DNA of 64,000 bases. It comes from Branchiostoma floridae (Eukaryota; Chordata; Leptocardii; Amphioxiformes; Branchiostomatidae). Shown here one piece after another: positions 12,336 to 25,049 of the stretch. A program made the position numbers and the translations under genes. The stretch is from positions 18,708,084 through 18,772,083 of the forward strand of contig NC_049987.1 of assembly GCF_000003815.2 (NCBI RefSeq), in the 5' to 3' direction. The notes beneath the pieces were generated by a model. It did not search any database, was not told the DNA's origin, and saw only the letters and a list, made by a program, of their open reading frames with translations. How positions within the stretch are numbered: the stretch's first letter is position 1; each line of letters begins with the position of its first letter.

Positions 12336-13436
12336 AGGGCAAGCTTCTTGCAAGAAAACGTCTTGGTCTTGGCAAGAAAGCGCAATGTTCACTGTTTGCA
12401 GGTCAAAATCTGAGTCGCTTGGCCCCTTTTATAATCAGGCTGAACTTGGCCGCTGATTGGGCAGCCGATTGGTAGCCACCGATCCAGCCGCCGAGTCGTC
12501 ATTAGACAAAACATAGCATCCCATTCAAATGCCCATTCGAAGGAACTAAAAAATTCTAAATTCCTATAAAAGCTTAAATGGATATCAAGAACTGCTGGAT
12601 ATTGTCTATTAAAAACGTTTTATTACAGTAATCCATGCGTCCTAGATGGTGTATTTGTACCAGATATTCATGAACATATACATAAAGGGTAAATGATTTT
12701 AAGATAATAGCTTTGTGGCTATACATCAATTTTCATTTTATGGCATCTCAGTGGCAGAGATGACGGGTGCCGTTATACATATTTTGAGCAAATACTATAA
12801 CAGGGAAATCATTTCTAAAGAGTCAATTTAACATCGGTAAAAACCTTAGCCAATACAGCCCTATTAGGTGAATAGTTTTTAACTTACAACATTCAATTAA
12901 GATATAGCCTTAACCGAAAACAAGTCTCAATTCGACATCTTCAATTTTACTAAAAACTAAAGGTTGTAGGCTATGGCTTCCCATATCATATCATATTATA
13001 TTAGAATATACAGTATAATGTTATGGTTATCCTGCTTGAATCTTATATAATTTCTCATAACATGCTGCTAGTCTACATTCGTGATTAAGTATTACGTTAT
13101 CAACGTGGCTTCAAACAGTTTTCATTCACTGAAATGAGTACGGAATTGGACGATGATTTTTTTTCATTGGTGACATCTCCACCACGAAATCATGACACCG
13201 CGAATAGGCTTTCGTTTCATCAACACACTGCACAATTTCAATCATAAATTTAAAACATTACAAAATTTCTTCTTTCCCCCTTAAATCATAGTCAAACTGG
13301 CGATGGTAAATGAAATCCTGCAATTCTTATGCACTCGTTTGATAGGCAGCTTTTGAGACAGAGCTTCATGCATTACATTGGATATTTCTTGACTTGGCAA
13401 TTTGTTCGTCTGTGCCATTGGAATAAGCCCATTCAC

Positions 13437-13601
13437 GGATCCAACTGGGCATGCGCATGTCAAAGGTGAAGACCCCTGAGACATAAAGAAAAGACGTCTG
13501 GACATCACGCAAAGTGACCGACGGAGGCCATATATAGTCAAGGCAACAATTTATTATATCAGAGGCCCTCACCTTTGACATGCGCATGCACAGTTGGATC
13601 C
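13437..13601. repeat. Inverted repeat in the P450-1 3'UTR
   Basis: Left arm 13437-13469 and right arm 13569-13601 (right arm TCACCTTTGACATGCGCATG then CACAGTTGGATCC) are reverse complements over 33 bp with a single mismatch, separated by 99 bp. The right arm ends 54 bp beyond the P450-1 stop. Weaker versions occupy the same place after P450-2 (29317-29483) and P450-3 (about 46655-46840), so it predates the gene duplications. It could be an old MITE or an RNA hairpin. Confidence 0.75.
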
Positions 13602-13655
13602 GCTATTCCGCTTATCACACGTCTTTATCATCGACTTCCTGTAGGTCAGCAACAT

Positions 13656-16600
13656 TCACTTCCGGCAGGTCATGACCACGTTGTACGGGTAAGGTATGCT
13701 GATGCTGCCCTCACCTATCTCATCAGGGGTGAGATCAGGAGGCCCTTCCCCCTCAGGAATGCTGAAGCGGAAGTTCTGGACCAGTCCTCCAAGTAAGAGG
13801 AAGGTGTCTGCTTTTGCCAGGGCTTCGCCAGGACAAGCACGGCGTCCAACACTGATGGAAAGACACATAATATAACACTAAAATTCAGATGAACAGATAT
13901 CTTGTCTTGTCTCTCGTGTCTTGTTTCAAGAACGTTAAAACAACGTGTTTACCCATCGAAGATGTTCACATGCCGTCGCATTTGATATACTCTAAAAATG
14001 ACCGTTATACATTTCTTAAATGACTGCATATATCCGTGTACATCTACCGTCTACAACATCCTCATGGTGTCCAATCTGTTTATCACCCGAGAATAAGGCG
14101 TCACGTGACCTGAGAGTCAAAAGTCACACAGGTTACGTGATGCTTCATTCTGGGGTGATAAACAAATCGGACACCATTTGAAAGTTTCGTGAGTACAAGT
14201 CTTAATTTTCTATGATGGACTGTAAATGTCGCTCTTAGTAAGATAATGCCAATACCATTACCCACAGGGATGAAGTACTCACACAATGCCCTTTTAAATA
14301 CTGTCTGAATCATAAAGAACCTGCTTGCTACGTATCACAAACTTGGCAACCTCTGATTGAAAAAAAGAACTTTGTGCCTACCCGAATGGCATTAGAGCCG
14401 CAGGTTTTGGGATGGGTTTTCCATTCTCATCCAAGAAACGTTCAGGCCGGAAAACGTCCGGATCTCCCCAGGTGTCAGGGTCATGGTGCAGGGCCCACAG
14501 GTTCGGCATGATCCAAGTACCCTTCGGGATCTGGTAACCTCCTGAGGTGTGTAGATTGCATGGTGAGACATGTAACATACATATTACTTTATTGCACAAC
14601 AATTCTATGAGGTACATCATCATATAGCCAGGGGACGTTGACCAATCAGAAGGCCCCATTTCATGTTGGTTATAACGACGTAATACATGGAAAAGCATTG
14701 ACAACCGGTTATTAAATAGTTCATTAACAAACGGTTGTTTATGACTTTTGAAAATATAAACCAATCAGAAGGATATATACAGAGGACTCTGACTAATCAG
14801 AATGAGAGATAGACTAAATGTCAACCAATCAAAAGCTCGGTTACATATGCCCAGAATAGGGGTATGTAGTAACATTACAGGGGTTTCTGGTAACATCGAT
14901 AGCGCGTTTCTTTGTTCAATGGAAAACTGTAACATCTCAATAACACAAATAAACGTAAGATTTTTTTAAAAGATAAAAGTTATTTCAATTCAAGTCGAAC
15001 TTAAATGGGACGTCTGAAGTCGTTGATTTTATTGGCTAAAACGGTCTGAATGGATAATGCCTGAAGGTATCAGAGAACAAAAAATTAACAATCAAGGGTT
15101 CCTTATTGACTTCTGTTGTCGCTAGCAACCACAATGACGTCCAAATGACGTCATAAAAGGACGCCATGTGTATTCAGCTGTCACTTTTCATCCGCCGTGT
15201 TGAATTATCAACCTTCAATGTCTTAAGATCTTTTTCAACATTTAACCTCAAAATTTCATGAATATGAACTGAAAATGTCCACATGAAATATTAAGAGCTT
15301 TTGTAAATTTTATGCAAATGACTTACAAATTTACATGATTTATGCATAATGATGTTCAGCATTGACTACATATGTCGCAAGTATAAAATTCCCGTCATTC
15401 ATCATTAAGCAGTTTTGCAATTTTTGCATATATTATGCAAATCAGTTCCTTGTATATTTGGTCAAGTTATTGAAAACAATGGAATTATACTTATTTCCTC
15501 GTTACTTATGCAAATTAAGCCCTCATTTCCATAACATGTATATCATTATAAACATATTTGCCTAAGCTGCCTGCATGTCTAAAATGATGGCAATCCGTCG
15601 TTCCTTCCTTCAGTTATCTTCTTTGGAATGTCTTAACAAAAATGCCCCTGCAGTTCCAAGATCAAATGTTCGGGGGTTGAAACTTGCCCCACTTTGTCAT
15701 GACTCTAAACACTATCTATCACCCAAATGTCAGACCATATCATGTCCGGGACAAGAGATACATTGAAAAAATGATATGATTGAATATTCTGATTAATTAT
15801 TCAAATATACCCCTACATAGCATAATTAGTATTACATCCTGTAGAACATTGTCTAAGGTACCTAAATACCAAAAATCATGAAAATCTGTTGTTCCCATCT
15901 TGAGTTGTCTTCTTCAGAAGGTTTTGACAAAATTGCCCCTGATATCCCAACAAAACTAGCCGCTAGGGGCCCAAACTTATGTCACTCCTTCCTGAGCACC
16001 AGAGCTACCTAACACAAAAAAAACGTGACCATAACTTGTTCAGAACACGAGATAGCAAAACCGGAAGTTGCGCTGCAGTACCAAGGGAACCCGCTAGGAG
16101 GGGCCGAAATCTAATTATTTCCAGCTTTAGTCACAACCTACCAACACACCAAGTATGAAACCAGTCCACCCAGCCGTTCTTGAATTATCTTTATGCGCGA
16201 AAAATAAATTCCTGACATGCCTGTACAGTTTTTGGAATTCCTGACAAACGGACGCATACTATTCTATTAGGCTAGCCCCTGAGGTGTCGCCAAAAACGCC
16301 ATAAGAAGAGTTACTCACTTAGCGTGGTGTCGACAGTTGTAGCATGTGGCAAAGACACAGGATCCATGGATGCCATCCGCATCACTTCATGAAAGATCGC
16401 CTCCGTGTAAGGCATGGCCTCACGGTCAGACATCTCCGGCAGCCTGTCACGGCCCACCACACTGTCTAACTCAGCAGCCACCTTCTCCTGTATCTCCGGG
16501 TGGACAGCAAGGTACAGGATGGCCCAGCGTAGAGTCAAGATAGTTGATATTGTACCCGCTGAAGATAAAATAGCCACCTAGATGTATTTTTATATATACA

Positions 16601-19600
16601 TACGTATACTGTAGAAATTGATATAGGAAAGGTGTTTATATGTGATTGCAATAGATAAAAAGCGAACATACATCAGTTCCAGCATCTGTCTCTGATTGTC
16701 AATAAACTGAAATTTTACAGAAATCTTCAGTCCTTTACCGTTTTAGTTACAATAACATCGATCATATGCAAATTAAAGAGTTAACATACATAGAAATAGT
16801 TGAATAACAAGATTATATTGTTTGTACACAACCAATTTGTAGTTTATTCCTTCAAAGTTTCGGTAACGTCGGTCACCTTCTTCAGGGCAATTCTGACTTG
16901 TACACCTAGTTCACATTGAACTGCAGCATAGGTGTCGCTGCTGACAGATGCGGTCCAAAATGTATTTATATACTAAATGAGTACATAGACGCGGTGAACC
17001 AGTCAGAATTGCCATGTGGAAGGTAAAGGGGGCCCGTCGGTGGAATAAACTACAGGGGAGGAGCCAACAAAATCCAACTGTCTCTGCGTTCTGTCCAAAA
17101 GCACACATAAAGAAAGGCTTTAAAATTCAAAAATGTTTTAATCTCCTAATGTTATTTTCTACTGGATAGATTGACATGTCTACTTAAATTTTGACCTCTG
17201 AACTTCGACCTCTGAACTCCAAGCCAAGAACACCATGCTTTGTCAAGCAGCAGACAGGCCCCAATAGATCCAGTATTACACCCGTAAGGCCAACTAAGGT
17301 CACAGATTTTAAAAGTAAAAATTCTTCTTGTGCTGTTAGCAGAAAGTTGGCCGAATATGCAAACGTCAGCAAAAAAAAAATCAAAAATAATACAAGAAAG
17401 AACCTAGGGCAATTTACAACAATTGCGCATGACTCATTTCGAACTATTCACGGTAGACATAGCTGTTACATAAAGAAGAAAGCGTTTGCCTGATGTGGGA
17501 AGTAATGATTAGAGTGCAAAAGAGAAGGAAAACATTTTGAGTACCAAAAAGATGTCACCAATCAACTGCCTGAGATGGGTGTCTGTGAGAGAGTTGATGT
17601 CTTGCATTCCCTCCTCCTCAGCATCCTTCTGAGCCTTGATCATGTGATCTGTGATGTCACGGAGGTTATCTGCCGAAGCGTACATTGATATTCATTAAGC
17701 GGACTTAAGATGCATCAGAAAAGTATTCAAATATCCTTAAGTGAGACACTCTGGATAGAGATAAGAGATAGTCTGGGCACTTTCCGATCACTACCGGGTC
17801 TCCATACACTCAGCGAGTTTAAGGAGCCCCGGTCGTAATCTGATGGTACCCAGGCTACTTAGGAGACAGCAAAGTGTCAGTATTCAATACGCCATTTATG
17901 TTCACATTCCTGTACGTATGTAGTTCTAGAACTAATATGTGCGCCACTTTTTAAATTTAGCTGAATTACGCCTTACATTGTACCATGTACAAATGTCGTG
18001 CAATAAAGTTCATTCATTCATTCTTACTTGGGTCAAATGATTCCCTGTGCTGCTCCAGATGACGCTGCATGATCTCCATAAGTTGGTGCGTCATTTTTCG
18101 GTTGGCAGTTACGGCTGTGTATGAGGTAGAGACAAAAAACGGTTTAAACAGCGTCTTGTCATTAAAAGCGATAAATCATTTCACACTAATGAACACAATC
18201 GGTATTCTTCATATCATCTGCCGTCTAAGTAAGCCGATAATGTTGACAAACAAACTTGCATAACACGTATTCAAAGCTAAACTAGTGGACTCTTCCATAT
18301 CGATCGATTGACCTGTAATAATAGTCAATCAACTAGAGTTCCAAGAACACATACCTATGCCAAACAAACCAGGTTTGTTATATAGAATGATGTCTGTTGA
18401 CAAATGCGTTACTCATTTCATTTCATTTTATAATTATATGCTTGGTTTATAAAATTTCGGCATTGATTATGCAAATTACATCAAAAGTTACAATTAATTG
18501 ATATCAGCATACCAAAAATCATGATGATCCTTTGATCCATTCTTGACTTATATTCTTTCAAAGTCTTTAAATACACCTCCTACTCTCTTCCCTCTTTCTC
18601 AGTTGAATATGTGACAACTTTGAAAGTACTATATAATGGAATGCTGTGGATTTATGAACTTTTCCTAATCAATTTTGCAAATAAGCTGTTAATTTGCATA
18701 AGTATCACATTATATAAGTCTTTACTTAGGCTATTTACATGCCAAAAATCATGACAACAACCGTCAACACGTTCATAAATTCTCATTAATTATGCAAATG
18801 AGGTCGTCATTTGCATTATAAAACCGTGTTGACATTTTTCTCTTTCTCAGCTACATATGTGACAAGATTTAGAGTCCTATCACGGAATGTAGTGGATTTA
18901 TAAAATGTCCTCATTAATTATGCAAATTACCTGATTTGCATAATTGGTATCTCATTATGTAGGTCTTCCCTTACGCTACCTATATACCAACAAACATGAT
19001 GATCCGTCAACATGTTCATATTTTCTCATGAATTATGCAAATGAGGCCATCATTTGCNNNNNNNNNNNNNNNNNNNNNNNNNNNNNNNNNNNNNNNNNNN
19101 NNNNNNNNNNNNNNNNNNNNNNNNNNNNNNNNNNNNNNNNNNNNNNNNNNNNNNNNNNNNNNNNNNNNNNNNNNNNNNNNNNNNNNNNNNNNNNNNNNNN
19201 NNNNNNNNNNNNNNNNNNNNNNNNNNNNNNNNNNNNNNNNNNNNNNNNNNNNNNNNNNNNNNNNNNNNNNNNNNNNNNNNNNNNNNNNNNNNNNNNNNNN
19301 NNNNNNNNNNNNNNNNNNNNNNNNNNNNNNNNNNNNNNNNNNNNNNNNNNNNNNNNNNNNNNNNNNNNNNNNNNNNNNNNNNNNNNNNNNNNNNNNNNNN
19401 NNNNNNNNNNNNNNNNNNNNNNNNNNNNNNNNNNNNNNNNNNNNNNNNNNNNNNNNNNNNNNNNNNNNNNNNNNNNNNNNNNNNNNNNNNNNNNNNNNNN
19501 NNNNNNNNNNNNNNNNNNNNNNNNNNNNNNNNNNNNNNNNNNNNNNNNNNNNNNNNNNNNNNNNNNNNNNNNNNNNNNNNNNNNNNNNNNNNNNNNNNNN

Positions 19601-22600
19601 NNNNNNNNNNNNNNNNNNNNNNNNNNNNNNNNNNNNNNNNNNNNNNNNNNNNNNNNNNNNNNNNNNNNNNNNNNNNNNNNNNNNNNNNNNNNNNNNNNNN
19701 NNNNNNNNNNNNNNNNNNNNNNNNNNNNNNNNNNNNNNNNNNNNNNNNNNNNNNNNNNNNNNNNNNNNNNNNNGGCAAAGGTAATCACTTATCCTGTATT
19801 CTTTTTACTCATCACTCTTCGATGATGCATATCTGGCATGCAAATTATAACCTCACGAATAGACAAAAAACAAGACCACAACAACATTCATAACATTTTC
19901 ATTTCAATTGGACTCGGAACTAACCCTCCTTCGTTGTGATCTTATCAACCCATTGTTTCTATTAAGATCACGGCACCACCCCATTAAACATTGTCACTTC
20001 GCATGACAAACCTTTAAAATGACGTCACTGCTCCCTTAGCATAATGGGAAACAAAATGGCCGCGCCCATGGAAATCTACTGATCCATACAGGTTACTATC
20101 CAAACCCTTATCAAATCAAACTGACAGATCGTTCAGGCAAGAAATTCAGCTACTCACACGATGAAGGCAGGAACCGAAGTAAAGGATAAACGTCAGCAAG
20201 AAGACCTTGTCCGAACGTTTCGGTGGTGTCCTTGCTTATTTTCATCAGGGTGTTGAAATCCTCGTCGTCCATGTTGTACCTGTCACAAATAATTGGTTAT
20301 ACGTAATTTCTTTCAATTGTTTTTCTGCCTTTGATATAATTAATAAAATCGACACTGTAGGTACAAGCTTGTATCCGGTAAATGTGTATTCTAAAATCCC
20401 AGATAGAAGTCTGCGAATTTTGGGTCCAGATTGTGTTTGGTTGGCGGGTAGGAGTCGTCAAGTTCGATAATGGGCCTCATAGTGCGTACCCATTAATATT
20501 GCAGTCACATTTTCTGCATGTGCTGCGGACGTGATATTCAGTGGTAAGCAGCTGTTGGCGTTGGCGCGGGCAAGAAGTTTCGTAAGTTTGACTTGTTTAA
20601 AACAGCAGTGGGAGTTCTAGAGGGGAATAACTCGAGAAAGGGTTAATGGATAGTTATAGAATTTTTATTATGTGGATAGCTAACATTAATTATTTGGACT
20701 GACTTGCATTATTAATAAGGACAGTTTACCAATTTTCTGCATTTCATAATAGGACAATCAAACATGTACCTGAAAGAGAGAGAAATGTAGATAGACACCA
20801 ATTACGCAAATTGTCATCTAACTTGCATAATTGTTGAGAAAATTTTATAATACAATTGAAGTAAATGATAGGAATCTTACTCTTGTGACATCAGATATAA
20901 ACAATTCGGGCTTCATTTACACAATGTCTCAGGAAATGCTACAATAGCCTTCTTTGCTAAGACTTTTATACTTTGCATGTATTTGGGGCTATTTGTAATA
21001 CGTCACTCGTCACACATTAGAGACCGCATTTTTCTTGACAGCAAATCCCTACAAATATTCACCGTGTTCAATAATCTGTATAAATACATCCAGGTCAAAG
21101 GGCAGAAGGCGAATACTAAAACACGCCACAAACAACATATTTACATTAATACATATAGAAAGAAAAACCATATACAAGAGAGCTGCCACCTAAGCTGTAC
21201 GGGTAAACTTGCTCTGCTGTAAGTCAGATACCTACTTCTTTCTAGTTTAGATAAGAACGGTATCAACGAGTTCATGGCTGAGAAACACGACCAACACTGT
21301 TATATGGTCGCAATTCAACCTTTTTAATCGCCACTTATAATTAACGTTACCTCCTGTTATTTCGAAAGGGGTTTGAAAGGAAAGTAATGACCATACTGAT
21401 ATAAATTTTTGTGGATGTTGCACGATTTGAAATTTGGTGGATGTTGATGTTCGTCGGAAGTCGATGAGGAATTGACTTCAGTTCAGTTCATTTCAGTCGC
21501 CCTTCGGATATTAATAAAAGAATTATTGTACTCAAATAATTATGCTCAAAAATTAATCATGTATGTGCACTATATTTCTTGATGATGCTCAGAACTTGGC
21601 CAATTGTAGGCACTTGTAGTTAGGTCAGTACCTTATACCGAATGCAGCTGAACAGATGACGTTGTAGACCAGCTGATAAATGTAGTCTTCAAGGTCCACA
21701 GCTTGACCCTCCATCTTGGAGAACACAGCGATGGTGTCCTCCAAAGACTCGTGGACTTTACTTTGTAGATTCTGTCCTGAAGCATAACCCCTAAAGGTGA
21801 CAAATTAGCAATCAGTTATCAAGCTAAGTTTTTGTAGCTTAAAGGGCAATAGTCTTTGTGTTATTTTTTTTCTCTCTTGATTATCTCGTTGCCTTTTGTT
21901 TTGAAATTTTCGAAATCCTTCTAACAAAGATAGTGAACTCTTTACAAACAATTTCTAACATATGTTTTCCTTTCTGAATATTTTCTACCCTATGAAACAT
22001 ATGGCTACACACTCTGAACTTTACCTGATGGCACTGTGGAACAGTTTCCGGTGCAGTTTCCATGTTGGACTGTAGTCTGAGAAGGCGATGTCTTTTCCAC
22101 CTTCAGAAGATATATCCGCTGGAAAGTAAAAATAACCACATTGTGAATTGCATTGTATTCTATTGTATTATATTCTACTGTGCAGCACATGGTTTTTAAC
22201 CGACTAGACGGAACCCATGTATCAAAGAAAGGCCAGGCACGTATTGCGACTTCAAAGATCTGGGTTAATGGGTAAAAAAACTCTAGCAAAGAGAGGTTGA
22301 AGCTAGGATTGCTCCGTGAGTAAGATATCAGTAGTCTAGTAAACCGACTTAAATAACAACAAAAATCAGTTTTAAGAGCAGCTACTTCCTGATCCTAAGA
22401 GCAAACAACACTTACTTGTCAACATCTTGGGCCTACCTGCAAAGTCCTCTCCCTTCTTCACAAAAGCCTCCTTCACAGCATCCAGACTGTTCAGTACAAC
22501 CACATCCGTCATGCCCAACTTCAGACTGAAAACGTCTCCATATGTCTTAGCGAGGTCGATGAAGGTTAGGTACGACTTGCCACCAAACACTGGGTGATAG

Positions 22601-23295
22601 GAACCATATAAAATAGGCGTTCGAAGACATCATACCTCATTTATAGCCTTTGTAGATTTATTGTTGCATCTTGTCTCATTGATTATGCAAATAAGGTGGT
22701 AATTAGCGTATTTTATTTAACTTATGATGGTGTTCTTAACCACAAATGCATACGGCACATTATGTAGAAGTCCTGTCGTTTGGTAAAATTGTTTACATTA
22801 TGTAATAAATTAAGCAAATATAAATGACTTGCACATCTACATAATCTATGCATCCTGGTGCACACCCTTAACTAATTAACATATGCCACAATTAGGTTAT
22901 CCCCACCATTCACTATCATGGAATCATGGTGATTTAAATTTTGTTTTGCATTAGTAATATCTGTTAATGTTTTATCTGCCATGAATCACATGCTTTACGT
23001 TATTTTTGTTGGATAGTGCGTAAAGACCCATTATGGAAAACACTGTAATTACAGGTTTTGCTCATATATTATGCAACTTAAGTCCTCACTTGCATACTCT
23101 GTATGTCATTGTGTACATCTATGTGTAAACTATCAGCATACCAACAACCACGGAGCCACGATACTTACAGGAAAGGTTACCAATGATTGGCCAGAAAAAT
23201 GGTCCAGGGGGCATCCGCCATCGTTGCACATAGTCCTTCAACCATTTGATCAAAATTAGGGTCACTAACCCCACAGTTATCGTCATTAGCCACAT
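13656..23295 (-). CDS. Cytochrome P450, CYP2 clan (P450-1); one-base deletion at exon 7 end
   Basis: Ten coding exons, minus strand: 23169-23295, 22416-22589, 22025-22118, 21632-21790, 20158-20279, 18028-18114, 17545-17669, 16319-16558, 14382-14541 and 13656-13851. It would encode about 494 residues. Seen: N-terminal membrane anchor then MPPGP hinge; WKLHR in helix C; AGTIST in helix I; EVMR (ExxR); PERF; and heme loop [11 protein letters not shown] with Cys near 436. Exon 7 ends with five T where both paralogues have equal-length in-frame ends (six T in P450-2), so the usual acceptor at 16558 gives a frameshift. An upstream acceptor at 16577 restores phase and adds residues in helix I. The family is a microsomal haem monooxygenase; [10 protein letters not shown] and NLWALHHDP resemble the CYP1/17/21 side of the clan. 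Substrate unknown. A 716-base gap lies in intron 5, not in an exon. Confidence 0.88.
14617..14880. mobile_element. Non-autonomous element insertion in P450-1 intron 9 (approximate)
   Basis: After TTGCACAACAATTCTATGAG, P450-1 has about 260 bp with CATATAGCCAGG and several GACCAATCAGAAGG-type blocks that are absent from the matching place in P450-2 (about 32010). The start matches, inverted, the sequence at about 60790-60835. Borders are not exact. Confidence 0.45.
18590..19057. repeat. Tandem repeat of about 242 bp running into the gap
   Basis: The block TTTCTCTTTCTCAG starts two units at about 18594 and 18836, followed by CATATGTGACAA-like, TGTGGATTTAT and ATTATGCAAAT blocks in the same order. 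The array ends at the gap at 19058. The ATGCAAAT-rich family is also scattered at 15300-15500, 22680-23110 and 40610-40800. Confidence 0.65.
19058..19773. other. Assembly gap (716 N)
   Basis: Unknown bases inside P450-1 intron 5, at the end of a tandem repeat. Neighbouring exons 5 and 6 are both present, so no coding sequence of P450-1 needs to be here. Confidence 1.
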
Positions 23296-23332
23296 CGTCC
23301 TGTAGAAAATGGGGGGGGGGGGGGTATGTTAC

Positions 23333-23460
23333 GTTAGTTCACCTTTATTCGCCAGGTAACCTTATATCCGTCATTTTAAAACCAGAGTATTTAGGGATAT
23401 CAAGTTTCAAATGGCAACATTGTCAGAATAGTGTTTAAAACCACAGGTGTATCCGGTTCG
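23333..23460. repeat. Fragment of the 3104-3316 foldback family in the P450-1 5'UTR intron
   Basis: GTTAGTTCACCTTTATTCGC, CAGGTAACCT and TATTTAGGGATATCAAG follow the order of the left half of the element at 3104. The start is about 33 bp upstream of the P450-1 ATG-exon acceptor. A matching fragment lies at 41455 beside P450-2, so this insertion predates their split. Confidence 0.55.
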
Positions 23461-24976
23461 CGTCCCTATCCCATATTCGCCAAGAAAGGGGCACAAACTG
23501 GATATCCAGAATACGGACTTCCGGTGCAGTCAACAATGGTGATTGTCAGGACACGCTCAGGTTTCCATATTTGGTGCGCGCGACTCCGCGAGTGCTGCTG
23601 TTGTGCTGTAATTATAGATGCATAATTCGTAATTTATTGAGCGAGAATCATAATGGCTCATGTTTTTGTCTTGCAACAGTTTAGACCTAAATACCGTTTA
23701 TGTTTTAATGCGTACTATCCTCATTTCCTTCGTATTAGACGCAACAAAGATCGAAGGTGGGACACATGTACAGGGCGGACGGGCAATACCCAGGTTTGAA
23801 CTCGGCTTCCATCCTCGCCGCACTGCCGGGTGCATGGTAGTGCAATCCGGGCACGTTGATAGGGTCATAGGGGAGTACCAAAAAAGCAGTCACTGGTGAC
23901 AAGCCATTCTCCTTGCAACACTCGACAACTTACAATGTCTCAAACGATTAGAATGAGGAAAAATATGCTTCCGTTGCTACGGGCTTGGCTTTTTTTTAGA
24001 ACGGGCGAAAATCACTGAGCGCGCGAATGTCATCCATAAAATTAAGTCAGTGTCGCCTAATGGGCAAACATTGTATATCAAAGTACATGACTTTTGTTTA
24101 AACATTATGTGACCTTATGCAGGTCTAAGGTTACACCCATGCAACCTACTGTACACCACACTGCCTTCGCACCCTGTCTCTTCCCAGCACCGCGCTGCCT
24201 TCGAGATTCCTCCGCGATGCCACTGAAATGTTTCGTTACGGGCTTTCGTACATACTGTCTGACAACTGACCTATCCCATCATCATCATTCATTAACAGTT
24301 TCCGCCTCACTGACGCGAATTTAGAATAATATCTATGGCCCTTTTATGTACTGTGACGCACTAGTACTTTTTACCGGAACTACTTTCAAGTGTTGCGGAT
24401 AAATACTGTATACACAGTGTTGATAGTGTGTCACGAACATAATCTATTTAGGACACGTACGGCTGGGTTAGGCTTAGGTCAATTTTCCAAAGTGGGGCCC
24501 GACCGAGATGTTTTAAGAAAGGAAAAATTACCTAGAAATATACACAGATATCATGCCATTTTGTGCATTTTGAAGTATTTTATATCAGTCTTTTCGCTTT
24601 CGGCAGCTGCCCGGCTGGGCCCGCTTGAAAAATGTGACCTAAGCCTTAGACGGACACCGCCCTCTCATATGCATGCCACATACACACTACATTTGCATGC
24701 ACAATGTTAGAAATGTTAGCTTATATGTCATGAAAATGCAAGTATTTTCTTTGGCAAATAGCTCTAGTTTGTTCCAGTCAGTAGGCTTAGCAAGCACACA
24801 TGCCAAGCTGTTATTGACACGTAGGTTCGGTTCTGGGCATGGTGAGACAGTTTAGCGGTAGGGGAATTTTGGAAACACTAGAATTTTCCTAAGAACTCAC
24901 TAGTCAAGAACCATACGACGTAAGGGAGAGGTGATTTCATGGTCTTGTTAGAAGGCTGAAAACAGTAACACGGTAC

Positions 24977-25015
24977 CTGCAGTGTTGTTTCCCAGTCCTC
25001 AGGAAAAATCAAACC
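24977..25015 (-). other. P450-1 non-coding first exon (5'UTR), 3' end defined
   Basis: On the minus strand GGAAACAACACTGCAG is followed by the donor GTACCG. The same block with the same donor position lies upstream of P450-2 (43266) and P450-3 (60097). The ATG exon has an acceptor (CTACAG, then GACG, then ATG) in all three genes, so a spliced 5'UTR is expected. The 5' end of the exon is not visible and the right coordinate is only the end of the best-conserved part. Confidence 0.6.
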
Positions 25016-25049
25016 CTAAGAGTGAGTTCACTTCCGAACGATACGTTGA

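Larger units (their letters stand above)
11803..13655. other. Intergenic region between P450-1 stop and HSD-B start
   Basis: Contains the presumed HSD-B promoter just right of 11802, a repeat shared with the P450-2 upstream region (about 12170-12335), and the P450-1 3' flank. The part from about 12500 to 13655 is alignable by eye with the 3' flanks of P450-2 (about 28590-29537) and P450-3 (about 46200-46886), so it belongs to the duplicated unit. No other exon seen. Confidence 0.6.

Noticed and set aside
16128..16215. Possible extra P450 exon
   Set aside because: The sequence matches the dispersed repeat tail (AAGTATGAAACCAGTCCACC) seen at 33640 and 45440, not coding.
18944..19893. Open frames of about 240-290 codons
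   Set aside because: They consist almost entirely of unknown bases in the gap.
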